A stretch of 64,000 nt of DNA from Podocnemis expansa (Eukaryota; Chordata; Testudines; Podocnemididae): positions 28,321,183 to 28,385,182 of the forward strand of contig ML682005.1 of NCBI GenBank assembly GCA_007922195.1, in the 5' to 3' direction. Each line of letters opens with the position of its first letter. Within the stretch, counting starts at the first letter, position 1. Of this stretch, positions 11,580 through 24,916 are shown in pieces. A program made the translations under genes and the position numbers. The notes under the pieces are model-generated. The model made no database searches, was not told where the DNA came from, and saw nothing but the letters and a program-made list of their open reading frames with translations.

Positions 11580-14038
11580 ATAGAAGAGAAGGCCGGCCCG
11601 TCTATGAGGGAAGAGACAGGAGTGGTTCCAGTCAACAGTTGCTATGGGTGGCGCCAAGAAGCTGATGCTGCACTCCTGCTCCACCACTCCCCTGAGCCAA
11701 AAACTGGAGACTGGTATGGGGTCTGGGCTCCACTCTGTTGCCCTGCCTCTGAGTTGGCCCACTCCACCCCTCGAGAGGAAGAGGGGCAGGAGAGGGGAGC
11801 CCCGCCTCTGGGCTGGCCCTCTCTGCCTCTCAGCCAGCTGTTCCCCAGTCTGAGAGTGAGACTTTTGTTTTATGGTTAGCAGTCCCAGCCAGCCCCTAGG
11901 CTATGGCAGGGAGCTGTGCTAAGGCTGGAGGAATTTTCAGATCTCCACCTCCCTTGACTATGCAGCTCAGGTGCATGCTCAGGCAGCAGCTGTGTGCCAA
12001 ACACACACACGAAGCAATCTGGCAGCTCCAGGGACTGGCAGCCCTCCGCCAGGTAAGGGGGGAACCGACCCTGTGGGGCGGGGAGGATCGGGGATGGGGA
12101 GTCAGCATTCAGCAGGGAAATGGTGCAGTGGGTAGGTCAGGGAGGAAGGTCCAGTGGGGTGTTGGAGGGAGCCAGCAGGTAGGGAAGAACTCAGTTTGGG
12201 ACCCAGCAGCTTCCCCAGGACATGAAATTAGGGGTAGTATGGGGAGTGTTGGGGTGCTCACCAAATTGGTATAACACTGTTACTTGCTGACAACTGGGGA
12301 AGGCTGGTAAATTCAGGAGGGTATGTTAGGGAAATCCCTGGTTAGGAGGAGATGGTGCCTGACTGGTGGCCAGGTTTGGGGGAGAGTCAGTGACTCATCT
12401 GGGAGCCAGTGGGTGAGTTAGCAGCCAGGCCATGGGCAGATAAAGTTTCTATTTGATATCACACTGTGTCTGTGCCCCTTCATTTGTAGGTTGGAGTCCC
12501 CTGGGTCCCAGTGCAGTAATCTAGTGATCTAGTCACTAGACCATGCTACCTCATAAAATTGATGGGGACCTTAGAGGTGTGGGGGGAAGACCACATCCCA
12601 TTCTGGCCATCCCCTTGAAGCCCAGGGCAGGACAGTCTACTCCCACAGTTTTACTAAATCAATTTTAATTTTAAATCACTTTTAAACTCCTACACCCATG
12701 TCTCATGGTGCATCTCTCAGTCATTTCTCCTGAATTTAATTCTCCCAAGGCAGAGCTAGTATAGAGGACAGAAGGAATCACAGAGTACTTGTTACATGTC
12801 ATCAGCCCTAGTGGCTGAGAATTTGTTTCTCCCTTTCATGGAATGGAGCCATCTCTAGGGAAGTGAAAGCTATTTCACAACATTTAGTATGGCTTACTGG
12901 GCATAGGAGGGAAATTTTGCTTTATCTGCCAGTCCCAACAAGGGAAGCAGCAAAGAGGTGTTAACTGAGGTCTATAATGAGAGACAATTGGATTGCCTCT
13001 GCCCAGAAAGGGGGGAGGGGAAATGTTTTGTCTTTTGTTTTCTTGTGCTCAATTGTGACTTGTTTATATTGTGTTTCTCTCATGAATACTACCGTGAAAG
13101 GCCTCTCACCAGATCTGGTCCAGTGTGCCACTGTGACCCCCAATTCCCACTCCTGAATCACCCCCCTTTGCCAAGTGACCACTCACTCCAGAGTCAGTCC
13201 ACCCCAGGTTCTTGCATGTAATCTGTCCCAAGCAGTGGGTATATGTCCTCTGGCTACTAAGGAGATGGTCCCCCAGCCCGAGTTACCAGCCAGGAGCCAC
13301 TGTCTACAGAGATTGGGAACCACTCCCAACCACCACACACTCAAGTCCATCCATTTAACAAAGAAATGGATTGTGCTCAGCCTTCTTCACTCACACCCTC
13401 TAAAGCTCACACAGCTTTAGATAAAACTACTAATTTACTGATCTGATCATAATTCTCACTACCTGCCTGTAAAGCCACACCAACCTCCCATGCCCAGCCC
13501 CATCCACCTGAGCCTTTCTAAACCCTTCACTCCAATACCATTCAAAATTCCAACTCCAGCCTCTCCCACCCCAACCTCCCCTTCACCCCATTACTGCAGA
13601 AACACAAACACCATCCTCTCCACACACCCCAATCCCCCAGATGCCCATCACAGCTTTCCCCAACCATCCCTGTGCCCCCAAAACACTCATTCTAACCTCC
13701 CCATTCACTCCACTCATCCACTCCAAGGACTTAGATCAAGATGAAATGATACAACAATTTGCAGTTGTTAAAGTCCAACAAGTTACCCTTTGAAGCTGAA
13801 ATTTTGCTAAGTATATACATGATAAATGTTACTTGTTAATTAAATTTAAATTAATCAGTATTACTTTTTATTTTTGTATTTAGATTAAAGTAATGAATAG
13901 ATCTTGCTATTTGAATTTTAGGTTCCAAATACAATTTGGAAAATCTTTTTAAGTTTATGTGAATGAGATGGGGGGGGGGTTCCAAAGCAAAATTTGGTTT
14001 AGGGCATCACACCCCTTTGAGCTGGCCCTGATAGAAGA
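11580..14038. mobile_element. hAT-type DNA transposon, non-autonomous, 2.44 kb
   Basis: The element at 11588-14030 starts GAAGGCCGGCCCG and ends TTTGAGCTGGCCCTG, a degenerate pair of CAGGGCCGGCCC-type ends. A perfect 8-bp duplication ATAGAAGA flanks it at 11580-11587 and 14031-14038. The interior is GC-rich from 11640 to 12450 and C-rich from 13470 to 13740, and no transposase frame is visible. Several open frames inside (for example 11481-11879 and 11903-12274) are compositional. An LTR-like fragment sits at 13093-13455. Confidence 0.8.
13093..13455. repeat. LTR-like repeat fragment inside hAT element
   Basis: It is a diverged, same-orientation relative of the first 390 bp of the segment at 9981. 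It holds AAGTGACCACTCACTCC, AGAGTCAGTCCACCCC, AAAGAAATGGATTGTGC and CTTTAGATAAAACTAC. The two copies are about 3.1 kb apart. Because this one lies inside a TSD-flanked hAT element, they are unlikely to be the two LTRs of one provirus. Confidence 0.5.
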
Positions 14039-17000
14039 GGGGGAGCAGAAGGACCAGAATGCTAAACTCCAAAGAGGCTTTGCATGTATGTTGTTTTGAG
14101 ATATCTTCACACATGATACACTAATTCAGGACATAAATGTCAATACTTTCGCTGCATGCAACTGAAAGGATGTTGTCATGGAATTCCTTTCACTAAATGC
14201 CCAAGACTGTATGTTCGCCTTGTAGCACATTGTGTGGGAAAGTCTAAATTCATCAGCTTAGAAACTTATATCTAACACTTTAAAATCTTCAGACGTAAAA
14301 GCAAAGATTTCATCACCCATATTTTTCAATGGGAAAACAGACACTAAGTTATTTGCCATTTTGAGAACAGTTCCATGACAGAGCAAGAAATAAAATCCAG
14401 GTTTTCTGATTTCCAGATCCACAGGCTAGCCACTCATTCAGGCTGCTTTTCAATTCCCTCTACTGAATTATTGTGTGAATATCAGGAAGATGGGTTGGAC
14501 AAGCAAAGTGCTCTCTCACTTTGACTCAAGAAACCAGACAATGTTATTTCTGTTAAGGCCTTTCCTGTACAATGTTCACAGACAGTCTAAACCACTAAAT
14601 AAGTTTATACACTATATTTTAAAATGTTATTTTAACATTATTACAGAAAATATTAAACACAAACAAATAACATAGCCAATTAAGCAATCAAACTTAGGGG
14701 AAGACTAAGTATAATTGCAAATAAAAGTGTCAGGACAACATAGGCATTTGAAGTTGATCGGTACCATGATTGCACCATCATAATGGCAATATTATCTCTG
14801 TCCCTCAGTTACTGTGGCTGTTATCTGGGTTTGAATTGCATCCGAGTTCCTCTTATTGAAACAACTGCTTGAATGGAGCACAGATGGCTGTTTTATTCCT
14901 TTTTCATCTCATCTAGACAATATGTTATCTTTGGTTATTTCCTTGATTAGCAGAATTCACACTTGAAAGAATTTCTTAGAAGACGTTTATCCAATAAGCA
15001 GAATTATTTGAGCTTTTCTAGTGTCCTATATTATAAGCAAAATTAGTTCAGTGTCTCTCATGAAAATATATGGTTTAAAATAAGAAGGTTTTAATATCAT
15101 CCTAATTCACCTCAGGTGACTAAGCAAAGACCTTTGGAAGTGTCTTTCCTATTATTAATATTCCTGAGGAAATGGAGTTGCTCGGCCTTCCTATCTCCTT
15201 TGAAATTGAACTAAATAGTTATTCATCTGATTTCCTTATTAAACAAATATTCCCCTGCATTCTTCATCCATTATTATATCGCACCATTCTGATGATTATA
15301 GGTGATGATATTTCCTTAGACAGTCTCTTTAAAACAAAAAATGCTAGACTACTAGGCCGTAGTACCATTGGAGGGTTTACCTTTCAGATGTTTAAACAAA
15401 ATTAATGTCATTTGAATGTAAATCTCCATGAGCATTTTGACTGAATAAAGAATTTTCACTTGCATATTTTGTAATAGTTTATGTACTCTTCTAAAATTGC
15501 CATCGTAGAGATGACTGCATTTTAGAATAAAGCAATCCCACAGTAATGGTCAAAGTGCCTGGGAATAATGTGGGATGAAAAATTGTGGCTTTGTTTTTAA
15601 ATTATTATGTAGTAAAGTTGGCCTGATTTTCAAATTAGACGATTTACATTTAGAAAAGCATTAGCCAGATTTAACTCCAATATTTACATCCCCAGCCTTG
15701 AAGCATGGCAAATTTTAATTATTAAAAAATATCAAATGACAAATCTGATTCATTTGCTTCCAGTCTGAAAGACAATAAAACCAGTGGAATCTTTGCAATA
15801 TGTGATGAGAAATAAAGCAATTTAGCCAAAAAACTGTTAAAACATTAGTATTTAGATTACATGATCAAACATTTAAAAGTTAATCATAGATTTAGGATTG
15901 TTTTCCAACTTTAATTCTGCTCCATTTAATACACTGAATGAGGAAAAATACTGTTGAAAAATATGGTTTATCATTGTTACCAGTTGGGGGCTGGATCCTC
16001 CTACCCAGACCTTGAACCAGCCAATTAATAAACCCAAACAAAGGCTGACTTTGAGTAGTACTGAGGTGTTTTTCCCCCCTTTAATTAGTTGCACAGCTTA
16101 GTTTATGATCTTAGGCTTCAGTTAGGATCTTAAGATAATACCCATTCATTCCAATGGCTTGTGGCTTAGTTGCAGCTCGAGGATGTTAGTTTTGATTTCA
16201 CAGATGGCTGGCGTTGGCCAGGTCCACAGCTGCCTGGAGACTGGCTGCAAGGCAATGAGAGTCCCCAAAGTCATTTTGGATCCATGGAAGGGTTTTTCTA
16301 TTTCTTATCCACTCCTGAATCTGGCATGCTGTTACATTTCTCTTCTTCCCCTGGCATACATTTTAAAGGGGGTTTTGGTACCCTTTTCTTAGTCCCTGCC
16401 TACTGCCATATGATTTCAGGTGTAGTTTAAGCCTTAGGATTGAGTTCTTTGATTTATTTACACTTTCGTTCATTCCATGCATTGGTATAAACCTATTATT
16501 AAGCTATTACATATTCATAAGCATAAAAAGTTATGTACTCTATTTAGCTATACAGGGCAAGCATTTAGGCATGCCTATTATTCACGATTTTATCTATTTG
16601 CAATTATCTTGCTGAGCCAGTAGAGACAGGAAATAAGAGACACACAAGAGGAAACTGGTGCAGTTGCAAAAACAAGTGGGTGGTGGTGCTGGGGCACATC
16701 CAGCTACAGTGATCATGTAATAAAGATTGTATCATAATGCATGCACACATGGAGAATAAAATAAGGTTTGAGGGCAACCATGAATTTAGCATTTCTGTAA
16801 CTGAGTGCTTGACCTGTTTTTTATTTTATATACTATAATTTAAAAGGTTACACCAAGTTTTCATAGTTTGTAGACTCTAAGGAGGAAGCGACTAATATGA
16901 TCAACTAGTCTGATCTGCACAATGCAAACCACAGAACCTTCCCACCATGTAACAATGCTCTTACACAAATGATCAGGAGACTTTGAAACCAGAACTTCTG

Positions 17001-17257
17001 CCATTAGTTAAGTCAGGCTTAAGAAAAAAGGACAAAAACAAAACATGAAAAGTTATCCAATTGAAACAATGGTTTGAGCTATCTGTCCCCCACCCCCAAG
17101 ACTTTCAGATTGCAAAATTTTGTGGCGGACACTTTATCCTAATTTGGAGTGGCAAAGAAATTGTCTTATAAGATGTTTGATTGTAAAGGACATTACCCAT
17201 CCAGCTATAATATTTACAGCAGCTGCTGTTCACAAGACTTGCTCTGCTAAGAGAGAT
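14039..17257. other. Unique A+T-rich intergenic stretch
   Basis: Little recognisable repeat is present. A weak MIR-like remnant in minus orientation may lie at 14320-14430 (AAATAAAATCCAGGTTTTCT, then AGCCACTCATTCAGGCTGC). No frame here, including the 77-codon one at 15172-15405, shows a domain. Low repeat density makes this a reasonable place to test for conserved non-coding elements. Confidence 0.4.
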
Positions 17258-17473
17258 TGTGTAAATTAGAACAACAGGAGTCCTGTGGCAGTTTCAAGAC
17301 CAACACATTTCTTTGGGCATAAGTTTTGTGGACTCCAACCCACTTCATCAGATAGCAAAAGCTTATGCTTGAAGAATTTCGTTAGTCTTTAAGGTGCCAC
17401 AGGACTTTCATTGTTTTTGCTCTACGCAGACTAACATGGCTACCATGCTGGAAATTTTCTCTGTGTAAACTAA
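17258..17473. mobile_element. Fold-back repeat copy with imperfect 12-bp target duplication
   Basis: The flanks read TGTGTAAATTAG at 17258-17269 and TGTGTAAACTAA at 17462-17473. The 192 bp between run from ACAGGAGTCCTGTGGCAG through GGGCATAAGTTTTGTGGACT and the complementary arm GTTAGTCTTTAAGGTGCCAC to GACTAACATGGCTACCATG. It has the same end-to-end order as other flanked copies. Confidence 0.7.
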
Positions 17474-20400
17474 GTGTCATAGGTTTTGCCTTGTTTTCTT
17501 AATAGCTTTTACTATATCTCCTATTTTCAGTAATATGCCATATTATTTCATGCCCATAGATTAAAATTCCATTAATGATCAAAGTATCATTCCACATTCT
17601 GCTTCCAAAACTCCTTCAAAAATGAATACTTTTGGTTGCCAAGCACCCCCTTCACTATAATCCTCTTTACAGTATCTTCTCCCTTTTCAGCTCATAGACA
17701 TAGTGGAGTGAATAACTGACTTCCAGAATAAATTGTTTTCATTTTGGGAATTCACAGATGTTTTTCAACCTCCCTTCTTTGTTTTTGTTTTTAAAATAGC
17801 ACATTCAAGTTTTCATTTGGAGATTTAGTTTGTAACAGATTTCTTCCACAACAGCCAAAGAGAACATTCCCCCCCCCCCGCCAAAACTATTTGCTATACT
17901 TTACTTGAATTTATGCCCCCAAAATGCATTTTTGGGCAAGTTTACTGTTCACAGGGTGATTTGGGGGTGGTTGGATTCACCTAGCTTGAAGTTGTATAGA
18001 GCATTAAGCCTCCTTCCATGAATCATGACTACTGATTTAATCAGGAGTCTCAATACCACACAATTTTCTGGTCCAAGAGTTTCCCATCTGAAGACTAAAG
18101 AAACTTCCCTCAAAGCCATAGAAAGGGAAGTATATTTAGCAGCCCCAATCTGAAACACAAATTTAGATAGCATTTTCCAAAGAATGGAAGAGTAGGTTTA
18201 TTGCCAGATGGGACTCATTATCAGTTCTTGCATTCGCTATGTTATTTTACTGAATACATCCATTTTACTGACACACACAGAACTGGATACGAAAATCATC
18301 CAGGGTCACACACAAGGACATTTGTATAACATGGAAGATCAAACTATTTTCTGTTGAGAACAGTAAATTAGAACAAGACAAAGGGTTTTTCATTCTTTCT
18401 TCACATTGTGGAGCATTGATGTCCAGACTGTAGCCCGGGGAACATTTGACCATTTAAAGCATAGCTGCAGGATGACTACTATGAAGTATATTTATATTTT
18501 ATTTTTAAATGGATATATTTTCCCTGTGCCACAACACAGGACTTTTAATGTCAACAAGCAGATCCTCTCTTTGCTACTTGGAGAATAACTGCCTTAGCTG
18601 CCTCACACTGCTTTCCATTTATCCCATAAGCATCTCTGGTGGGAGTCAGGAACAGTCTGAGCTTCTGCTGTTCTGCCCTTGCAGCCCAATGGCTTCCCTA
18701 CTGATTGTTTTCTACAGGACAAGAAGGAGGAGAACGTAACTTTGGCTGTTCCATTGCCTGCTTCCCTGCTTGGCTACAGAAACACCAGGGAAAGCAGAAC
18801 AATAGTGAGAGCCTATGGGATTGCCTCACAAAAAAATACCTTCTCCAGTCATCCAAGAGAGTCTAAATGGGAAGAAACTGAGAACTAACAACCAGTTATG
18901 GCTACAGGATTCTGAGAGGTACATTAGGGTGACTTGGAGACTAACTCACCAGCGGGCAAATGGTCCCCTGTGGACTGTGCCAGCTAGGGATTACCAGTGA
19001 CCAGCATTCTCCAGACCCTTCTCCTCCTCACCCTCTGTACAGCCCTGCACTCCACGAGCTTGTTACGACTGTGTTTACGCTCAGTGAGGACTCTATTCAC
19101 ACAGGGATTTGCAAGGGCTTTCCAAGCCTGAAGTGCTGCCTGAGCAGTGCAAAGGGGTTGACCAGGGCAAGATGTTTGCCCCAAAATACTGACAGTGGCC
19201 CCTTGCCTTTTTCGAAGGAACAGATGTCAAATGTAATACATTTGGCTCATAGGATGAAAAGATCGCACACCACCGTTTCAGAGAGTTTTCCTTTTTTCAA
19301 AATCCAGATCAAAGGCACTTCTGTTCAGTACAGCATTACAAGCAGCTGCCTCCGATTTCTGCTGATGCTGCTTCAACTTGGCTTCTGCCTCTGATCACAA
19401 AAGCAACAGTATTTAGGATCATCATCTCAACAACATAACTACATCTAAAAGAGTAAAGAAGAGCAATGCCCTTTAAAATTCCCACTGTAAGAAAAAGTTT
19501 TGTATCCTTTGCCATTTCTTGAAACAACCAAAAAAAAATTGCAATTGTTCTTGGTTTTGATTTTATTGCCATGTCTACCTAGCCTTTTATTGTCCTTTTG
19601 TAGGTAAAATTGTTTTTTTACTTTTGCAGTTAGAACATGAAAAAAAATTACTTGAATATACAATAAAAGCAAACAAAATTATTTCACAGGAACTTAACAC
19701 AAAAAGTGTATTAAGAAAGAGATCCATGGGTAAGTCACTAACCCGAAGCATAAAAATAACCAAAAACCCAAAACAAAACCTCATGATTAGTCCCCAAAAT
19801 CTTGAGGGACTGTTAGAAAAAGCTATTTTTTTTAGCTGCTTTTTTGAGGCTATTTGCAAGTTGCTCTCTCCAAGTACAAAAATTTGAAACTTGAAAAGAG
19901 AAAACTGTGATCTCATCTTATTATCCCCTTACCCCAGGATCTGGGACTTTAAGAAAATGAACTTTTTGGGTGACATCTTGGTTACCCGAAAGTTAATGGG
20001 AAAGTTAATGGGAAAACTCTCACTGTCTTTTAAGGATGGAGTAAGTACTTTTTATCATGAGATGACATCATCTTCCATACACCGCTTATCTCTATAGTGA
20101 TCGATCTTCCTGTCTACACATTGTATAAAGTGTACTTTTGTAAAGTGTGGTCTATTTTTGTAAGTTCTTTTGTATAAAGAATTGTTTTCTATAAAGAGGA
20201 GGTTTTGCTTTTTTATTATTATTATTATGCAAAAAAAACATAAAATAAAATCCTAGCCACAATTTCACTAAGAGATCTAAACATTATTGATGAGAAACAT
20301 GCAACACTGAGAATGTCAGCACTGCCTCAAACCTTCAGAAACAGTTTACCTACTGAGAAATGATGCATTTAAGACCAAATCCTGTATAAATCCTGTAAAG

Positions 20401-23400
20401 TCAGTGGCAAAAACTCAAATGTACTTTGGTGGAAATAGAGCATGTCTCTCAAAAAGAAGCCATTTTGTATTTAATTAACACATATGAAAACATGTCCCAG
20501 GATATCTTATAGGAGATCACCTACAAGCACACACTTATTTTTAACTCTCAGTTAATATGACAAGAGATAAAGTAGGAGAAAGACAAGAGGTAAATTAAAC
20601 CAGAGGCTCACTAGTACTTGGTAATTCAACATGTTTTAAGTGAAAATTTTACAACCACAGAACACCAAAAATATTCAGTACTACAGGTGTGAAAAGGTAG
20701 TTTCAAAAGTTAAAAAGCAGCATAACCACCTTCCTCCTAGGTTTACACCATCTCTATGCCTCAGTGTTCTATTTTTGATTTAAAATAATCTTTTCAGGTT
20801 GATCCTTCCAGAAAAGGGTTATCTTTTCATATAAATAATCCTTAATCTCAGCTTGAAGTAGGTGTGACATACTAGGGTACCAGCTCAGACCAACAAATAA
20901 CTCTCATCCCTGCACTGTAACTTGGGGTTCCTTTACAATTCTTTCCTGCTGTAGCCTCCAACTTGGATTTCTCAGAAATAGCCTCCAGCATATAAATCAG
21001 TCCCAGCTGTGCCTGTGGTTTGCAGCAGGTCAGTCTCATCTTGGCTTTAGTGTTAAGATAATTTACCCATGTAAACATACTAGGATTCATAAATATGGAG
21101 GGTGACCAGCCTGCATGTTGCCCGTCTATCTTTTCTTTGTAGTCTCCCCTGAATCCATGTCTCCTGTCATGTACCCTTCCCTGCTTGAAGTCACATACCC
21201 ATCAGATGCTCTCTTACCTTATACAGAAGTTAGTATTCCCCTACATATCAAGACCACCCCATCTCACCACCCTGACTCTTTTACCATAGATAGTTGTTTT
21301 TCCCCAAAGGAAAAAAGAAATGTTAGAAAACTAATTTAAATCAGTAAACAAGCAGTATACGTATATAGTCAATTAGCATGTTACTTCCATTTTGAAGCTG
21401 AAACTGCCTTGTCAATGTTCCCAGTACTGTAAATAAACCTCTTCAGTGTTGTTTGTATTTCCTGATCCTTTATGGAGGGACCTTTCCAACTTTACACCAG
21501 CCTTTAAAAGATTACCACACAGTGACCTCAACACAATCCCAGTTCCATATTTTGCCCTAGGCACCTATGTCCTGTACCACACAGCTCTTACCTGGACAGC
21601 AGAAATATATGAAGTCTGATATTCCTTTAAGGGAATAACAGGCAAATAACATTACCCCAAGTGGAGTTATACAGACACGTCAATTTGAAAAGACTGTCTT
21701 AGATAAATAAAAAATTAGAACTAAGTGCAAGACAGATTTTAAGTGAATAAACATTATGAAGCATACTTATCAGAAATTATTTTAAAAAACACACACAAAA
21801 TACTTTCATGTGCCTAACAAGTTACATTACATTCAAAGCAAAATTTATTTACCATGTGTTTTCAGCAGTCTTACTGATCAAACTTTTTACATTAAGACCT
21901 CTCCCCAAGACTTCAATGGCTGCATACATTGTTTCTTCAGGTACAGTGAATGCAATGAGCAAGGGAGGAAAAATATTTTGGAATGTCTGACCCTTCTTTT
22001 TAATAGTCCTGTCCCCACTTTTAGAATCATTTCAAGATAGGCACAAAGCAGTAAGCAGTTTGTATGGAAGCAAACTCCAAGCTGTTTCTTCACTAATATG
22101 TGGGTTTTTATCCCTTCCTCATTTCTTACCAAAGAATGTCCACTTATGTGGGTAATAGTCCATTGGTCTTGTGTATGCCTGACTGACAGATCAGCTTGCC
22201 CTTGGTCTCTAAGGAACCAGTTTGGCCACAGCCAAGACTTCTTTGGAAAGCACACTTTTAGTCATGATTTCAGGTTATGTTTATAGCTTCATATATAACG
22301 TGACTACATGCATTTTGCCATGGTAATGGTGATCCATAAATGATGAGTTCTTCAAGCAACACCCACATATGTGGTACAGAAATTACAGCAACTATATGTA
22401 GAGTGGGAACATGGGTACATTCTGTCACAACAGGAAACGCTGCTTCTATTTTCTTGTTTCTAAAGGATCTTCCATTTTCATTACATTCTTTGCATAGGCT
22501 TTGATCAGGCATAAATCATGGAATCAAGTTATTCTGTCTCCTCCCATAAGATCTCTTGTTATAGAATTATTGACATTTCAGATTGAAAGGACTTATCTGG
22601 TTATCTAATTCCCCTCATGATATGGTAGGTTTCTTCTGAAGGAAAGGCTTGATGTATTACTATCTGAATCAACAGATTCCAGAATATAACTTCTGATATT
22701 CTCACTGTAGTATTTCCTTTGACTTGTGCTACAAGCCAAATTAGATATAGAAGACTGCCTATTTTAATATTAAAACCAATGTTTCTCTTTTTTCCCTCAG
22801 AACCGGAAAAGCTAAGAACTAGAACTGTGGGTGTGTATGAAGACTTTTCTTGGTTCTCTGCTCTACCCAAATAGACACCTCCAATCCATAGTCTTAACTA
22901 CATAGTTAAGAAACAATTTTTGTTCTGATTTAACTCAAATCTGGTAGTCTCCAAATTTCAGTTTTCTCTGGCTCTCTTTCTTTCTTCATTCACTCATCTA
23001 TAAAGACTATTCCTTTCCTAAGATTGCTTCAAATTAATCCTCCAAGGAGGACAAGCCTGCCTGAAGATTGCCTGACTTGATATACATAGGTTCCAGTCCA
23101 TTTCATAGTAGCTCATCTTGAAAAAAAGGGGATACATGAAGAGTCATAAGAGCTGGGATTAGTGATGTCATGATGAGACTTGCTGTATACAGTGTTATCA
23201 GTTTCTCATGTTATTGTTCTTTGGATCTTTAGAAAGGTTATCTAGCTACTGAGTGAAGGAGGAAAACAGGGAGTAGAATTGCACCACTGAAGGAGGAATA
23301 CCAGGAAGTGTTCAGCCTGCCAAAGCTCCTGGAGATGCACAGGTCATGCAGCTATTGTAGTGCTTATGTAGCCAATTAGTTCTAGTGGGAAGTATATCCA

Positions 23401-24090
23401 TGAATGCTGCCCTGGTCCTCCACCACACGGTCTCCTTTGGGTTGCCATGTTCCCCGATAAAAGTAAGACTCTGTGCTCAGGTGGGTCAAAAGACAAATTC
23501 TACCTGGCCTTTTTGTGTGCCACAAAAGGAGAAAAGTTCTTGTGCCCTCTTCTCCCCTGTACACATATGCAATGGTCAAGAAAAATCCAAGTCTTCAAAA
23601 TTTTACTGGAATAATTTACAGTTAGTAAGTTTCACAGACATGTTTGTAGTCAGAGAACTAACTGAATATGCAGGTCTGTAGATCTAAATCAAAAGATTCA
23701 AATGTAGTCTCCTAGTTGAGGATGGCCTGGAAGGAAGTGGGGTGGGGGGTGGATAATTTTTTGAAAAGTGTAGAGACCACAAACAAATGAATAGATTAAA
23801 GAGAGGCAAAAGCTTAAGTTTTCAAAGACATCTGTCTACTTTGAGGTCATGTGCTTCTGAACACCCCTAAATGTGAATTCAACCCCTGTAGTTGCACAGA
23901 CATTTATGTAGACAGTTACCTATTGTAGACCTGACCCTGTGACCACTGAAGTCAATGGGAGTTTTGCCATCTGCTTAAAAGAAGGAGCAGAATTAGGTCT
24001 ATCATCTAATTACTGCATGCACATAAGAGCTGACCAAAACCATGAAAACATCAATCTGGAAGTGTGTGGGTGGAAAACAGTCACACTGAG
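17474..24090. other. Gene-free A+T-rich stretch
   Basis: No coding exon can be supported. Short C tracts (17869-17879), A-rich patches near 19640 and a TTATTATTATTATT run near 20213-20227 occur. Two acceptor-like pyrimidine tracts ending in AG lie near 18683 and 18719, followed by an open frame to 18888, but no matching donor or domain was found. Degenerate copies of the CATTGACTTCAATGG-type motif appear near 20375 and 23930. Confidence 0.4.
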
Positions 24091-24340
24091 GGCTTCTCTA
24101 CACTGTCAGTTAATGCACAGCAGGCTAAGGTGTAAACCTGCAATGCATAATGGCTATGTGGACCTTGCTGCTGAGCAGCAAAAGTTCCCCAGTGTGCTTT
24201 GATCTATTCCAGTTTCAAAGCGGAGTTGATCAAAGCACACTAGGGAACTTTTAGTATGGACTAGCAGGATCCGTGCAGCCAGTTAGCGTGCAGCAGACTA
24301 CTGAATGTCAGTCACACTTTGCTGCACATTGACTGTGAAC
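24091..24340. repeat. MITE-like repeat with internal hairpin
   Basis: It begins GGGCTTCTCTACACTGTCAG, in the style of MITE ends elsewhere in the window. Inside, 24180-24204 and 24228-24252 form 25-bp inverted arms (AAAAGTTCCCCAGTGTGCTT on the left) with one mismatch, separated by 23 bp. The right terminus is not clear, so the full element may be truncated. Confidence 0.55.
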
Positions 24341-24359
24341 AAATTGACTCACACTGCAG

Positions 24360-24500
24360 TCAGTGTTAGGGTACTGGCCTGGAATATAGTGACCTAGGTT
24401 TAAGTTCCAATTCTTCCTGATTCATAGGAGGTTCCCCTACCCTGCCCACCTCCCAGTTCCTCTTGAATCAGGAAGAGCAAGAATTTAAACCTGGTCTCGG
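24360..24500. repeat. Inverted repeat with tRNA-like B-box sequence
   Basis: The left arm 24390-24430 (CCTAGGTTTAAGTTCCAATT, then CTTCCTGATTC) is mirrored by 24461-24498 (GAATCAGGAAGAG, then AATTTAAACCTGG). The GGTTTAAGTTCC word resembles a pol III B box. It looks like a relative of the composite repeats at 27605 and 49445. Confidence 0.45.
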
Positions 24501-24916
24501 GACAGTTCCCAAAACACCAGGATAAGACGTGTGAGTGCCAGTGTGGCTTTTTTTGTTGGCCCAATCCTTTCAACCCTGGATAAGTGTACATGAAATTGTT
24601 AAATGAAAAAAAAGTGTTCACCACAACATGGACAAGGGAGGTGAGCCCACTGAAGACACAGGGTCCTTGCTCCAGAGGGCTTACAGCCGGAACAGATGGA
24701 TAATGCAAATGGCAAGGAGAGATCCAAGAAAGTTTCCTCCAAGGTCTGCTGTTGATATTTGTGTTTTCTCTTCCTCCCTACAGCTTATTTTATTTATTTG
24801 TTTTCAGCTATAACAATCTTGCTTCACTAATTTCCATTTTACTTAAAGGAAAAATCTTACCAATATTGCTCAGTCTAGCAGTCTGAAAGTTTCAAAGAAA
24901 ACATGCACTTCCCAGC

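Noticed and set aside
11481..12274. Frames of 132 and 123 codons
   Set aside because: They overlap the hAT boundary and its GC-rich interior, with several competing frames.
9981..13455. Complete endogenous retrovirus between two LTR-like segments
   Set aside because: No viral gene is present between them, and the second segment sits inside a TSD-flanked hAT element.
18960..19394. 144-codon plus-strand frame
   Set aside because: It has no domain, no support for its start and no exon structure around it.
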